The notes under the pieces were generated by a model that was not told the origin of the DNA, made no database searches, and saw nothing but the letters and a program-made list of their open reading frames with translations. 64,000 nucleotides of DNA. Origin: Dyella sedimenti (GTDB lineage: Bacteria > Pseudomonadota > Gammaproteobacteria > Xanthomonadales > Rhodanobacteraceae). Positions 9,108 to 18,528 of this stretch are shown piece by piece (the first letter of the stretch is position 1; every line of letters starts with the position of its first letter). The stretch spans positions 1,054,001 to 1,118,000 of the forward strand of contig NZ_JAKWJO010000001.1 in assembly GCF_022760995.1 (NCBI RefSeq), written 5' to 3'. The position numbers and the translations under genes are program-made.

Positions 9108-9903
9108 GGCGGCGGCAAACGAGAGCGGCGCGCTGCCGCAGGAACGCCAGCAGCGCATCCTGGCGCGCCTGCGCGGCGAGGGGCGGGTGGTCGCGGCCGA
9201 GCTGGCGCTGGCCTTCGAGGTGTCGGAGGATTCCATCCGCCGCGACCTGCGCGAGCTGGCGGCGCAGGGGCTGTGCAAGCGCGTCTATGGTGGCGCCTTG
9301 CTGCCCGCCGCCATGCATACCCCGCTCAAGCAGCGCCGCGCGGAGCATTCCGCGCGCAAGCAGGCCCTGGCCCGCAAGGCCGCCGGGCTGGTGCAGGCAG
9401 GACAGACCCTGCTGATCGATGCGGGCACCACCAACGCCGCCATCGCCTCGGCGCTGCCGCGCGAGGCGGGGTTGACCGTCATCACCAATGCGCCGCATAT
9501 CGCGCAACTGCTGCTGGATCGCGAGGGCTTCGAGGTGCTGCTGATCGGCGGGCGCATCGATCTGGCCATCGGCGGCACCGTGGGCGCGCAGGCGGTGGAG
9601 CAGGTACGCCGGCTGCGCGCGGACCTGTGCTTTCCCGGCGCCTGCGCTATCGATGCGGCGCATGGCCTGTGGGGCTTCGACAGCGAGGAATCGCTGTTCA
9701 AGCGCGCGATGATCGAGGCCAGCGACGAAACCGTGGTGGTGGCCACTGACGACAAGCTCGGCGCGGTGGCCGCGCACCAGGTGGCCGAGCTGTCGCGCGT
9801 GCAGCACCTGGTGGTGGAGCACTCGGCCGATCGCGCCACCCGCGCGGCCTTCGGCAACCGTGGCGTGGCGGTGCACCGCGCCGTGGCGGTGCAGGAAGCC
9901 TAG
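9100..9903 (+). CDS. DeoR-family transcriptional regulator
   Basis: A 267-residue repressor-type protein. The N-terminal HTH (residues ~10-60) contains QERQQRILARL and the DeoR signature SEDSIRRDLRELAAQG. The C-terminal DeoRC sensor domain (ISOCOT fold) has DAGTTN and GG motifs and usually binds a sugar phosphate. It is the last gene of the MFS-HAD-DeoR operon, overlapping the HAD gene by 8 bases, so the regulator is made with its targets. A repeat array at 7236-7274 is a candidate binding site. The effector is unknown. Confidence 0.9.
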   Translation: MAKAAANESGALPQERQQRILARLRGEGRVVAAELALAFEVSEDSIRRDLRELAAQGLCKRVYGGALLPAAMHTPLKQRRAEHSARKQALARKAAGLVQAGQTLLIDAGTTNAAIASALPREAGLTVITNAPHIAQLLLDREGFEVLLIGGRIDLAIGGTVGAQAVEQVRRLRADLCFPGACAIDAAHGLWGFDSEESLFKRAMIEASDETVVVATDDKLGAVAAHQVAELSRVQHLVVEHSADRATRAAFGNRGVAVHRAVAVQEA

Positions 9904-9924
9904 GCTTGCCTTCCCATTCCCGGG

Positions 9925-10371
9925 TTACTGCTGGCGTTCCCACACCTGGGTGCGCCCGATCAGCGAAAAGCCGATATAGCCGCGCACGGTGAGCTTGGTG
10001 CCGTTGTCGGAGGGCTGCAGCTTCACCTTGTAGACCTTGCCGCTCTTGGGATCGAGGATCTTGCCGCCGTCCCACACGTCGCCGTCCTGGCGCACGCCCC
10101 ACATGATGTTCATGCCCTCGATGGGCTGGTTCTTGCGCTCGCCGTCGCAGTAGTGGCAGATCGGGTGCGGGCCCTCGTCGGACTGCAGTACCTGCAGCAC
10201 CGTGCCCTTCAGCTCGCCGTTGCTCTCGGTGATCTGCACGATGGACTTGGGCTTGCCGGTATCGTCATCGATGGTCTTCCAGGTGCCTACCGGCGTGTTC
10301 TCGGCGGCGAACACGGCGCCGGCGCCGAGCAGCAGGGCGGTGGCGGCGGCAATGCGCAGCAATGACTTCAT
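9925..10371 (-). CDS. DUF2147 secreted protein
   Basis: A 148-residue protein with a signal peptide (MKSLLRIAAATALLLGAG, cleavage near AVFA). The DUF2147 domain follows: TPVGTWKTIDDDTGKPKS, a CHYC pair, GGKILDPKSGKVYK and a C-terminal RGYIG segment. The family is periplasmic or outer-envelope associated and functionally undefined. The gene converges with the DeoR operon (21 bases between stops) and diverges from apbC. Confidence 0.85.
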   Translation of the reverse strand: MKSLLRIAAATALLLGAGAVFAAENTPVGTWKTIDDDTGKPKSIVQITESNGELKGTVLQVLQSDEGPHPICHYCDGERKNQPIEGMNIMWGVRQDGDVWDGGKILDPKSGKVYKVKLQPSDNGTKLTVRGYIGFSLIGRTQVWERQQ

Positions 10372-10507
10372 GGGCGATCCTCCCGTACGAAAGCGTATGG
10401 ACTGAGCCTGACCGAGCCCCTGCGGGGCCGTCAAGCTGCATTGCGAAAGCCGCCTTGGGCGGCCAGGGCGCCCCGGCTGGCATAATGGGCAACCCCCACG
10501 ACAACGC

Positions 10508-11605
10508 ATGATCGATATGACGCAGGCGAGCGAAGCCCTGGTCCGCCGCATCCTCGGCGAGCTGCAAGACCCCCACACCGGCGCCCCGCTGGCCGAGGCC
10601 GTGCGCGCGGTGGGCGTGGACGGCGGCCGGGTGTCGGTGGACATCCAGCTCGGCTACCCCGCCGCCGGCGTGCTGGGCGAGCTCACCGCCCGCGCCAGGC
10701 AAGCGCTGGAAGCGGACCCGTCCATCGATGCGGCCTCGGTATCGGTCGGCAGCCGCATCTACGCCCACAAGGTGCAGGGCGCGCTGGCCCCCCTGCCGGG
10801 GGTGAAGAACATCATCGCGGTGGCCTCCGGCAAGGGTGGGGTGGGCAAGTCCACCGTGTCGGCCAACCTCGCGCTGGCGCTGGCCGCCGAAGGCGCCCGG
10901 GTCGGCGTGCTGGACGCGGACATCTACGGCCCCAGCCAGCCGCGCATGCTCGGCATTTCCGGCCGGCCGGAGTCGCCGGACGGCAAGAGCATCATCCCGA
11001 TGCAGGCGCACGGCCTGCAGGCCATGTCCATCGGTTTCCTGGTGGACGAGGAAACCCCGATGATCTGGCGCGGCCCGATGGTCACCCAGGCCATGATGCA
11101 ACTGCTCAACGACAGCCGCTGGGAACAGCTCGACTATCTCATCGTCGACCTTCCGCCCGGCACCGGCGACATCCAGCTCACGCTGGCGCAGAAAGTGCCG
11201 GTGGCCGGCGCGGTGATCGTCACCACGCCCCAGGACATCGCCCTGCTGGACGCCCGCAAGGCCCTGAAGATGTTCGAGAAGGTCGAGGTCCCCGTGCTCG
11301 GCGTGGTGGAGAACATGGCCACCCACGTGTGCTCGGCCTGCGGCCACGAGGAGCACATCTTCGGCGAAGGCGGCGGCATGCGCATGGCCGGGCAATACGG
11401 CGTGGCCTACCTCGGCTCGCTGCCGTTGGACATCCGCATCCGCGAACAGGCCGACGGCGGCATGCCCACGGTGGCGGCCATGCCCGATTCCGACCTGGCG
11501 GCGCGCTATCGCGGGATCGCCCGGAATGCGGCGGGACGGCTGTCGCGGCTGCCGCGGAACAAGTCGCTGGGGCTGGGGAAGATCATGGTGCAGGGGACAC
11601 CGTAG
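10508..11605 (+). CDS. apbC: Fe-S cluster carrier ATPase ApbC/Mrp
   Basis: A 365-residue P-loop ATPase that holds and transfers [4Fe-4S] clusters. An N-terminal DUF59/MIP18-like domain (~1-85) precedes the ParA/MinD-type fold with deviant Walker [10 protein letters not shown] and the Asp-containing [10 protein letters not shown] CxxC motif (HVCSACG), which bridges the cluster in the dimer, is present. The length fits Mrp/ApbC. It is followed by dcd at 115 bases. Confidence 0.95.
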   Translation: MIDMTQASEALVRRILGELQDPHTGAPLAEAVRAVGVDGGRVSVDIQLGYPAAGVLGELTARARQALEADPSIDAASVSVGSRIYAHKVQGALAPLPGVKNIIAVASGKGGVGKSTVSANLALALAAEGARVGVLDADIYGPSQPRMLGISGRPESPDGKSIIPMQAHGLQAMSIGFLVDEETPMIWRGPMVTQAMMQLLNDSRWEQLDYLIVDLPPGTGDIQLTLAQKVPVAGAVIVTTPQDIALLDARKALKMFEKVEVPVLGVVENMATHVCSACGHEEHIFGEGGGMRMAGQYGVAYLGSLPLDIRIREQADGGMPTVAAMPDSDLAARYRGIARNAAGRLSRLPRNKSLGLGKIMVQGTP

Positions 11606-11720
11606 GGGCGCTATCAAAAGCGGCACGCTGGTCCCGCGACTGGCGGCCCGACCGCCATTTCCGTTATTTTCCCCGTCTTTACGCCATCTGGCGCGACAGG
11701 CCAGCCCTCCGGGAGCACGA

Positions 11721-12287
11721 GTGAGCATCAAATCCGACAAGTGGATCCGCCGCATGGCCGAGCAGCACGGCATGATCGAGCCGTTCGAGCCGGGGCAGAT
11801 CAAGCAGCGTGGAGGGGACAAGCTGGTGTCCTACGGCACCTCCAGCTATGGCTACGACGTGCGCTGCGCGCGCGAGTTCAAGATCTTCACCAACATCAAC
11901 TCCACCATCGTGGACCCCAAGGCGTTCGACCCCACCAGCTTCGTGGACGTGGAAGCGGATGTGTGCATCATCCCGCCCAATTCCTTCGCGCTGGCGCGCA
12001 CGGTCGAGTACTTCCGCATCCCGCGCAGCGTACTCACCATCTGCCTGGGCAAGAGCACCTACGCGCGCTGCGGCATCATCGTCAACGTGACGCCGCTGGA
12101 GCCGGAGTGGGAGGGCCACGTGACGCTGGAGTTCTCCAACACCACGCCGCTGCCCGCCAAGATCTATGCCAACGAGGGCGTGGCGCAGATGCTCTTCCTC
12201 GAATCCGACGAGGAATGCGAGACCAGCTACAAGGATCGCGGCGGCAAGTACCAGGGCCAGCAGGGCGTGACCCTGCCGCGCACGTGA
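11721..12287 (+). CDS. dcd: dCTP deaminase
   Basis: A 188-residue trimeric enzyme converting dCTP to dUTP for thymidylate synthesis. It begins with a GTG (MSIKSDKWI). Conserved family segments include SYGYDVR near residue 35-45, [24 protein letters not shown] with the catalytic glutamate, and the C-terminal GKYQGQ...LPR. The length is close to E. coli Dcd (193). An in-frame extension upstream encodes unrelated residues, so the GTG is preferred. It lies downstream of apbC, probably cotranscribed. Confidence 0.96.
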   Translation: MSIKSDKWIRRMAEQHGMIEPFEPGQIKQRGGDKLVSYGTSSYGYDVRCAREFKIFTNINSTIVDPKAFDPTSFVDVEADVCIIPPNSFALARTVEYFRIPRSVLTICLGKSTYARCGIIVNVTPLEPEWEGHVTLEFSNTTPLPAKIYANEGVAQMLFLESDEECETSYKDRGGKYQGQQGVTLPRT

Positions 12288-12420
12288 GTGCCCAGCCTTC
12301 CGCGGCGTGCGAACGCGGTCACGGGAGGCACCTGAATGGCGGCCGTCCAGGCCCGGTGCGCTGGCCCGGCGCGGCGCTACACTTCGATTGTTCCTACCGA
12401 TGCATTGCAGGAGATCCCGC

Positions 12421-12882
12421 ATGACCCGTTTTTCCACGCTGCTGGCCCGCGCGGCCGCGGCCATCCTGCTGGGCAGCATGCTGGTGCTGGCCGGTTGCCA
12501 TCGCGGCAGCACCAAGGACCAGGTGCGCACCGCGGACATGAAGAACCAGTTCGACACGGTGCTGCAGGCCTACAAGAACGGCCAGTTCATCGTCGATGGC
12601 GCCGTGCTGTCGGCGCTGGATACCGGCAGCCACTTCGCCTACCTCAAGGACCAGGGCCGCCTGCCCAAGACCGTGCTGCTGGAACGCAGCGACGATTCGA
12701 AGATCCGCAAGCAGCACCTGCAGTACATGGCACGTCTGCAGCTGGACTACGGATTCACCGTGTACTACGACGACGGCGGCACCTTGAAGAAGATCAGCGT
12801 GGTCGATACCAAGGCGCGCGACCTGGAAGACTACAAGGCGACGCCGAAGGCCGAGGCGCCCCCGCCGCAACAGCATTACTGA
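12421..12882 (+). CDS. Hypothetical lipoprotein
   Basis: A 153-residue protein with a lipoprotein signal: basic start MTRFSTLL, hydrophobic core and lipobox VLAGC (Cys at ~25). The mature part (~128 residues) is mixed alpha/beta in appearance, with a Pro/Gln/His-rich tail, and I do not recognise a family. It is probably anchored in the outer membrane facing the periplasm. It stands downstream of dcd and is followed by a strong terminator at 12895-12927. Confidence 0.75.
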   Translation: MTRFSTLLARAAAAILLGSMLVLAGCHRGSTKDQVRTADMKNQFDTVLQAYKNGQFIVDGAVLSALDTGSHFAYLKDQGRLPKTVLLERSDDSKIRKQHLQYMARLQLDYGFTVYYDDGGTLKKISVVDTKARDLEDYKATPKAEAPPPQQHY

Positions 12883-12894
12883 TTGCTGCATGCG

Positions 12895-12927
12895 AAGAAG
12901 CCCGCGGAGCGATCCGCGGGCTTCTTT
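12895..12927 (+). terminator. Rho-independent terminator
   Basis: A perfect GC-rich hairpin with arms GAAGCCCGCGGA and TCCGCGGGCTTC around a GCGA loop, followed by TTT. It ends the plus-strand apbC/dcd/lipoprotein segment and separates it from the convergent HIT gene. Confidence 0.9.
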
Positions 12928-12943
12928 CATTCGGGCGAGTGTC

Positions 12944-13360
12944 TCAAGGCGATAGCGCGGATTGCAGCCGTTCCAGCATCCGCGCCAGGACGTCGGCTTC
13001 ATAGGGTGTGGCCGTGCCGCTGCCCCAGACCGGTCCCGGCCATGCCGCGTCGCCCTCGCGCCGTGCCACCACGTGCACGTGCAGCTGGCGCACGATATTG
13101 CCCAGCGCGCCGAGGTTGAGCTTGTCGAACGGCGCCAGCGCACGCAGCGCCTGCGCCGCGCGGTTCGCTTCCTGCCACAACACGGCCTGCTGCGCTGGCG
13201 GCAAGTCGTAGATCTCCACCAGGCCGGGCAGGCGCGGCACCAGCACCAGCCAGGGAAAGCGCGCGTCGTCCATCAGCCGCACCTCGCACAGCGCCAGCAT
13301 GGCGACGTGGCGGGTGTCGTTGGCCAGGCGCGGGTCCAGCGCGAATCCGGGCTGGCTCAT
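12944..13360 (-). CDS. HIT-domain protein with modified triad
   Basis: A 138-residue member of the histidine-triad nucleotide hydrolase/transferase superfamily. The HIT core is seen in DKLNLGALGN and the active-site strand RQLHVHVVARRE. The classical H-x-H-x-H pattern reads Q-L-H-V-H here, so the first triad position is Gln while the central His pair remains. Enzymes of the superfamily act on nucleotide phosphoesters or phosphoramidates; the substrate here is unknown. The start overlaps the stop of the dienelactone-hydrolase-like gene (ATGA), so they are translationally coupled. Confidence 0.85.
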   Translation of the reverse strand: MSQPGFALDPRLANDTRHVAMLALCEVRLMDDARFPWLVLVPRLPGLVEIYDLPPAQQAVLWQEANRAAQALRALAPFDKLNLGALGNIVRQLHVHVVARREGDAAWPGPVWGSGTATPYEADVLARMLERLQSALSP

Positions 13361-14028
13361 GCGCCCTGCGCCAGGTGCTTGTCGAAGAAGGCCAGCGTAC
13401 GCTGGCAGGCGAGCCTGGCGCTGGCCTCGTCGTACTGCGGGCCGACGTCGCGATTGAAGGCATGGTCGGCCGGATAGGTATAGACGTCCATCTGCGGCAG
13501 CATCTGGCGATGCTTTTCCACCACGTCAGGCGTGATGTGCTTGTCCTTCTCGCCGAAGTGGAACATCACCGGCGCCTTGGGCGTCTCGCCGAGGAACGGC
13601 ACGTTGCGCGCGCCGTAGTAGCTCACCGAGGGCAGGCCCAGGCGCAGTGCCGCCAGCAGCGCCACGGTGCCGCCCCAGCAATAGCCGACGGTGCCGATGC
13701 GGCCGGCGGAGGCGATCGCCTCGGCGGCGCTGGCCACGTCCTCCACCGCGCGGTCCAGCCCCAGTTCGGTTACCAGGTCGCGGCCGCGCTGGTAGCCGGC
13801 TTCGTCGTAGCCCAGTTCCACGCCGGTTTCCAGGTGATCGAAGAAGCAGGGCGCGATGGCGGTGTAGCCGGCTTCGGCGAAGCCGTCGGTGACGCGACGC
13901 ATGTGCTCGTTGACGCCGAAGATCTCCTGGATCACCACGATGCCGCCCTTGGGCTTGCCCGCCGGCTGGGCGAGGTAGGCGCCGATGCATTGCATGCGCG
14001 TGGTGTTGAGGCTGATGGTCTGGCCCAT
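13357..14028 (-). CDS. Dienelactone hydrolase family protein
   Basis: A 223-residue alpha/beta-hydrolase of the DLH type. The nucleophile elbow is GYCWGG with Cys117 (Cys instead of Ser is usual here), the acid lies in FHFGEKDKHI, and the His is in YPADHAFNRD. DLH enzymes open dienelactone in chloroaromatic degradation, but most chromosomal homologues have unknown esterase roles. I chose the ATG at 14028 because GGAG lies eight bases upstream; a start five codons earlier is less supported. It is the first gene of an operon with the HIT gene. Confidence 0.85.
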   Translation of the reverse strand: MGQTISLNTTRMQCIGAYLAQPAGKPKGGIVVIQEIFGVNEHMRRVTDGFAEAGYTAIAPCFFDHLETGVELGYDEAGYQRGRDLVTELGLDRAVEDVASAAEAIASAGRIGTVGYCWGGTVALLAALRLGLPSVSYYGARNVPFLGETPKAPVMFHFGEKDKHITPDVVEKHRQMLPQMDVYTYPADHAFNRDVGPQYDEASARLACQRTLAFFDKHLAQGA

Positions 14029-14065
14029 GGCGGGGACTCCCATAGTGGCGAAGAGGGCATTCTAG

Positions 14066-14094
14066 TCATTCGGGAACAGGCACTAAGCTATAAT
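14066..14094 (+). promoter_or_regulatory. Candidate sigma-70 promoter of rimO
   Basis: A perfect -10 box TATAAT at 14089-14094 lies 27 bases before the rimO GTG. The -35 region (TCATTC around 14066-14071) is poor at 17-base spacing, so only the -10 element is convincing. Confidence 0.5.
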
Positions 14095-14120
14095 GGTCCG
14101 TTTTCCGCATAGTTACGGTC

Positions 14121-15446
14121 GTGTCCATGTCGCAGGTTTCGCCCAAGATCGGTTTCGTCAGCCTGGGATGCCCCAAGGCCCTGGTCGATTCCGAGCGCAT
14201 CCTCACCCAGCTGAAAGTGGAGGGCTACGAGATCGTGCCCAGCTACGGCGCGGCCGATGCGGTGGTGGTCAACACCTGCGGCTTCATCGACGCGGCCGTG
14301 CAGGAGTCGCTGGACGCCATCGGCGAGGCGTTGCACGAGAACGGCAAGGTGATCGTCACCGGCTGCCTGGGCAAGCGCTCCGAGCTGATCCGCGAGGCCT
14401 ACCCGGACGTGCTGGCCATCACCGGCCCGCAGGACTACGCCAGCGTGATGGGGGCGGTGCACTCGGCGCTGCCACCCAGGCGCAACCCGCTGCTGGACAT
14501 CATCCCGGACACGGGCATCAAGCTCACGCCCAAGCACTACGCGTACCTGAAGATTTCCGAGGGGTGCAATCATCGCTGCAGCTTCTGCATCATTCCCTCG
14601 ATGCGCGGCGATCTTGTCTCGCGCCCCGTCGACGAGGTGTTGAAGGAGGCCGAACGCCTGGTGAAGGGCGGCGTGAAGGAACTGCTGGTGATCTCGCAGG
14701 ACACCAGCGCCTACGGCGTGGACGTGAAGTACGCCGAGCGCCCCTGGCGCGACAGGAGCTATCGCACGCGCATGACCGAGCTGTGCGAGGGCCTGTCCGA
14801 ACTGGGCGTGTGGACGCGCCTGCACTACGTCTACCCGTATCCGCATGTGGACGAGGTGATGCCGCTGATGGCGGAGGGCAAGATCCTTCCGTACCTCGAC
14901 ATTCCGTTCCAGCACGCCAGCCCGCGCATCCTCAAGCTGATGAAGCGCCCTGGCAACATCGACAAGACGCTGGAACGCATCCAGGCCTGGCGCAGGCAGG
15001 TGCCCGACATCACCCTGCGCAGCACCTTCATCGTCGGCTTTCCCGGCGAGACGGACGCGGAGTTCGAGGAACTGCTGGACTTTCTGCGAGAGGCGGAGCT
15101 GGATCGCGTCGGCGCGTTCGCCTATTCGCCGGTGGACGGCGCCAAGGCCAACGAGCTGCCCAACCCGGTCTCCGAGGAGTTGAAGGAAGACCGCCTCGAG
15201 CAATTCATGGCGGTGCAGGCGGAGATCTCCGCCGCCAAGCTGCAGCGCAAGATCGGCCGCACCATCCAGGTGCTGGTGGACGAGGCCGGCACCGAGGGCG
15301 CCGTCGCGCGCTCCGCCGCCGATGCGCCGGAGATCGACGGCGTGGTGCGCATCGCCGACGGCCAGCGCCTGAAGCCGGGCCAGTTCGTCGAGGTGGTGGT
15401 GGAAGCCGCCGACGAGCACGACCTGCATGCGCGCCTGGCGGGCTGA
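14121..15446 (+). CDS. rimO: Ribosomal protein uS12 methylthiotransferase RimO
   Basis: A radical-SAM enzyme that adds a methylthio group to the conserved aspartate of ribosomal protein S12. The N-terminal UPF0004 domain has three cluster cysteines (SLGCPK, VNTCGF, VTGCLG). The radical-SAM domain carries CNHRCSFC (CxxxCxxC), and a TRAM domain lies at the C-terminus. With 441 residues from GTG 14121, or 439 from ATG 14127, it matches E. coli RimO (441). The start is ambiguous between these two. It is followed at 18-21 bases by a DUF3025 gene. Confidence 0.96.
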   Translation: MSMSQVSPKIGFVSLGCPKALVDSERILTQLKVEGYEIVPSYGAADAVVVNTCGFIDAAVQESLDAIGEALHENGKVIVTGCLGKRSELIREAYPDVLAITGPQDYASVMGAVHSALPPRRNPLLDIIPDTGIKLTPKHYAYLKISEGCNHRCSFCIIPSMRGDLVSRPVDEVLKEAERLVKGGVKELLVISQDTSAYGVDVKYAERPWRDRSYRTRMTELCEGLSELGVWTRLHYVYPYPHVDEVMPLMAEGKILPYLDIPFQHASPRILKLMKRPGNIDKTLERIQAWRRQVPDITLRSTFIVGFPGETDAEFEELLDFLREAELDRVGAFAYSPVDGAKANELPNPVSEELKEDRLEQFMAVQAEISAAKLQRKIGRTIQVLVDEAGTEGAVARSAADAPEIDGVVRIADGQRLKPGQFVEVVVEAADEHDLHARLAG

Positions 15447-15467
15447 GCCGCGCGCGGGGGGAACGTG

Positions 15468-16268
15468 ATGCGCTACGTCGCGCCCGCCCGCGCCGCGGTC
15501 GATCCCGGGGTGTTCGCGCGCGAGCCACTGCGGAGCTGGCGCGCGCCCGCCGCCTGGCTGGAAGGCGCGAGCTGGCCCGTCATCGACGAACTCAACGCCG
15601 CGCGCCCGCCGGACATGCGCGAGCGCTTCGTGGCGCAGACGCCGGCGCTGCTGGCCGATGGGCTGCACTACGAGCAGCGCATCGCCGGACGTGGGGAGAT
15701 CGCCACCCGCCCCGGGAACTGGCACGACCTGTTCAATGCACTGGTATGGCTGCGCCACGCGCCGGTCAAGCGCGCGCTGAATGCGCAGCAGGTGGCCGAG
15801 ATCGCCACCATGGGCACCAAGCGCCGCTCGCGCCCGCAGTGCGCGATGACCCATTTCGACGAGGCCGGCGTGCTGGTGGTGCTGCGCGATCCTCGCCTGC
15901 TGGCGCTGTGGGACGCGCACGACTGGCACGGCCTGTTCTGGCGCGAGCGCGAGGCCTGGCGCGACGGGCGCATCGAGGTCCAGGTGTTCGGCCATGCCCT
16001 GCTGGAACATGCGCTGACCCCGGGCAAGCTGCTGGTGGGCAAGGCGCTGGTGTTCCTGGCCGGCGAGGGCGGCGTGGGGGTCGGCGCCCGCTGCGCCGGG
16101 GCGATCGCCTCGGGGCGGCTGCTGCGCGATCCGCTGGAGCTGCGGCCGCTGCCGCTGCCGGGCATTCCCGGCTGGCATCCGGACGGCGACAGGGAGGCCT
16201 TCCACCGGCATGCGGCGTGCTACCAGCCGCGGCGCGAGGGCCGGGTCTATCCGCCGCCGTTGGCGTGA
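15468..16268 (+). CDS. DUF3025 domain protein
   Basis: A 266-residue protein of the uncharacterised DUF3025 family, found in beta- and gammaproteobacteria. Visible conserved parts are NWHDLFNALVWLRHP-like (here WLRHAPVK), the RRSRPQCAMTHFDE segment, and a C-terminal LRPLPLPGIPGWHP. It is cytosolic, with no signal or membrane helix. The ATG at 15468 follows a GGGGGGAA stretch; a GTG three bases upstream is also possible. It is probably cotranscribed with rimO. The function is unknown. Confidence 0.8.
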   Translation: MRYVAPARAAVDPGVFAREPLRSWRAPAAWLEGASWPVIDELNAARPPDMRERFVAQTPALLADGLHYEQRIAGRGEIATRPGNWHDLFNALVWLRHAPVKRALNAQQVAEIATMGTKRRSRPQCAMTHFDEAGVLVVLRDPRLLALWDAHDWHGLFWREREAWRDGRIEVQVFGHALLEHALTPGKLLVGKALVFLAGEGGVGVGARCAGAIASGRLLRDPLELRPLPLPGIPGWHPDGDREAFHRHAACYQPRREGRVYPPPLA

Positions 16269-16351
16269 GGGTTCGCGTCTCGCCCGGATGAAATTGCGGT
16301 GGCGCCGCGATCGCGCTAAAACCGTCCGCAGCGGAGCGCTGGGGGAAGGGC

Positions 16352-17395
16352 ATGGACCGGGCTTGGCGGGTGCGCTTGGGCATGGAATGGACGAGGCCGC
16401 TCCTGGCCGGGCTGCTGGCTGGCCTGCTGGCGCTGGCGCCGACGTCCCGGGCGGCCGATGACGCGGCGGGCGACAACCCGCTCCCCATCCGCTTCGGCAT
16501 CCTGCCCATCGGCAGCGCCGCCGAATCGCGCGAGCAATGGCGGCCGCTGCTGGACGACCTGGAAAAGCGCCTGGGCCATCCGGTGACCACGGTGTCGGTG
16601 AGCAGCTATGCCGGGCTCTCCGGCGCCATCGGCGACCAGCGCGTGGATATCGCTTTCCTGTCCGGGCGGCTGGCGATCCAGGCCGTGCAGCGCCAGCACA
16701 TGAGCGTGGTGGCGCAATTCGTGCGCAACGACGGGGCCAAGGGCAACGTGGCCATGCTGATCGTGCGAGCCGATGGTCCCGTCCATACCCTCAAGGACCT
16801 GCTGGCCCGGCCGGGCCAGCTGCGCTATGCGCGCGGCGAGTCGCTGTCGGTGACCGGCTACGTGGCGCCCGAGGCCGAGGTGTTCGCGCCGCGCGGCCTC
16901 AACTCGGACACCTTCTTCGCCAGCGTGCGGGTCGGCAACCACCAGAACAACGCGCTGGCGGTGGCCAATGGCGAGGTGGACGTGGCCAGCGGCAACAATC
17001 CCGACCTGGACCTGTTCCGGCGCCATTTTCCCGGCGAGGCGGCGCAGATCCGGGTGATCTGGCGCTCCACCCTGATTCCCTCCGGCGTGCTGGTGGTCCG
17101 CGACGGCCTGGCCGAGCCGTTGCGCGGCCAACTGGTCGCCTTCATGCGCGGCTACGGCCAGGCGCCGGGCGCGGCCGGCGAGCGCGAACGTGCCAACCTC
17201 GCCCGCATCCCCGACCTGGCTGGTTTCGCGGCGGCGGACAACGGCGTGCTCAGGCCCTTCATCGATCTGGAATTCAAGCTGATGCGGGAACAGGCGGCGC
17301 ATGGACGCTGGGTCGACGAGCAGGCGCGCGATGCGCGGCTGGCGCAGATCGACGCCGACTACCAGCAGGCCGTGCGCCAGTTGCAGCGGCACTGA
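16352..17395 (+). CDS. PhnD-like periplasmic binding protein (orphan)
   Basis: A 347-residue protein with an N-terminal signal (hydrophobic ~15-33, cleavage near SRAADD) and a type 2 periplasmic binding fold of the phosphate/phosphonate (PhnD) family: FGILPIGSAAESR at the start of the mature domain, ISY-like SSYAGL, DIAFLSG, and SGVLVVRDGL. Family members normally deliver phosphonate or phosphite to an ABC importer, but no permease or ATPase gene is adjacent. It may serve a distant transporter or act as a sensor. A small secreted protein gene follows. Confidence 0.82.
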   Translation: MDRAWRVRLGMEWTRPLLAGLLAGLLALAPTSRAADDAAGDNPLPIRFGILPIGSAAESREQWRPLLDDLEKRLGHPVTTVSVSSYAGLSGAIGDQRVDIAFLSGRLAIQAVQRQHMSVVAQFVRNDGAKGNVAMLIVRADGPVHTLKDLLARPGQLRYARGESLSVTGYVAPEAEVFAPRGLNSDTFFASVRVGNHQNNALAVANGEVDVASGNNPDLDLFRRHFPGEAAQIRVIWRSTLIPSGVLVVRDGLAEPLRGQLVAFMRGYGQAPGAAGERERANLARIPDLAGFAAADNGVLRPFIDLEFKLMREQAAHGRWVDEQARDARLAQIDADYQQAVRQLQRH

Positions 17396-17486
17396 GGGTC
17401 GCCGCAACGGGGGCGGCCGCGCCCTAGGCTAGGATTCAAGCGGCAGATGCTAGGGTGCGCCGTTGGCCACTCATGGAGACCCTCGC

Positions 17487-17975
17487 ATGCCCGTTTCAGA
17501 TCGCATCCGCCGCGCCTGCCGCCTGGTCCTGCTGGCGCTGGCGTTCGCCGCACCGCTCGCCCACGCCCAGCTGACGCCGGCCGGCCTGCCGGATGCCGAC
17601 AAGCAGCAGATCAAGAAGTACACGCTCAACGACGACGTGTTCGAGCGCCTCGCCGCCGCCACCCGCGAGGCGCGCGCCACCGGCATTCCGCCCCAGGCCG
17701 CGCCGGATCCGGCCAGGGTCCGCAGCCTCGACGACCTGACCGCGCAGGCGATGGCCAGCGACCCGCGCATTCCCGCGCTGGTGAAGAAGTACGGCTTTAC
17801 CCCACGCGAGTTCATGCTGGCCAATATCGCGCTGATGAACGCGGTGATGGCGGTGCAGGCGCGCAACGATCCGGCGATGGCCGGCAACCTCAACCAGGTC
17901 TGGATCAATCCCGACAACCTGCGCTTCGTCGACTCGCACCAGGCGCAAGTCGATGCGCTGCTGCAGGGACACTGA
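17487..17975 (+). CDS. Secreted hypothetical protein
   Basis: A 162-residue protein with a clear signal peptide (basic start MPVSDRIRRACR, hydrophobic core, cleavage near LAHA). The mature part is alpha-helical in appearance, rich in Ala/Asp/Gln, with no cysteine. The ATG at 17487 has GGAG nine bases upstream. It follows the PhnD-like gene at ~90 bases and converges with greB nine bases away. I do not recognise the family. Confidence 0.7.
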   Translation: MPVSDRIRRACRLVLLALAFAAPLAHAQLTPAGLPDADKQQIKKYTLNDDVFERLAAATREARATGIPPQAAPDPARVRSLDDLTAQAMASDPRIPALVKKYGFTPREFMLANIALMNAVMAVQARNDPAMAGNLNQVWINPDNLRFVDSHQAQVDALLQGH

Positions 17976-17984
17976 AGCCGGCGC

Positions 17985-18482
17985 TCAGTAATCCACCGAG
18001 ACGATCACGAAGCGCGTGCGGCCGCCGGGAAGGTCGACCTCGAACTCGTCGTCCACGCGCTTCTTCAACACCGCGCGCGCCAGCGGGGAATCGATGCTGA
18101 TCCAACCCCGGCGCGCATCGGTCTCGTCGGGCCCGACGATGCGATAGCACACGCTTTCGCCGGTGTCGGCGTGCTCCAGCGTGATGCTGGCGCCGAAGAA
18201 CACCGCCTCGCGGTCGGCCGGCGCGCCCTCGGCCACCTTCAGCGAGGGAATGCGCTTGCTCAGGTAGCGCACGCGCCGGTCGATCTCACCCAACTGCTTC
18301 TTGCGGTAGGTGTATTCGGCGTTTTCCGAGCGGTCGCCTTCCGCCGCGGCGGCGGCCAGTGCCTTCACCACCTCCGGGCGCAGCGTGTGCCACAGGTGGT
18401 CCAGTTCGGCCTTGAGTTTCTCGAAGCCCTCGCGCGTGATGATGGCGGTGGAACTGGGGGAAGGCGGGCGCCATCGGCTCAT
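17985..18482 (-). CDS. greB: Transcription elongation factor GreB
   Basis: A 165-residue factor that stimulates transcript cleavage by backtracked RNA polymerase. The N-terminal coiled coil (~18-85) carries the tip motif GDRSENAEY with the conserved acidic residues. The C-terminal FKBP-like domain includes [10 protein letters not shown]. The N-terminal extension before ITREGFEKL and the overall basic/acidic pattern fit GreB more than GreA. It is the last of a minus-strand series with the YjgR-type ATPase and a membrane protein. Confidence 0.93.
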   Translation of the reverse strand: MSRWRPPSPSSTAIITREGFEKLKAELDHLWHTLRPEVVKALAAAAAEGDRSENAEYTYRKKQLGEIDRRVRYLSKRIPSLKVAEGAPADREAVFFGASITLEHADTGESVCYRIVGPDETDARRGWISIDSPLARAVLKKRVDDEFEVDLPGGRTRFVIVSVDY

Positions 18483-18528
18483 GCGGGAAACATCCGTTGC
18501 ACGTCGTCGTCAATGGATGATTCTATCG

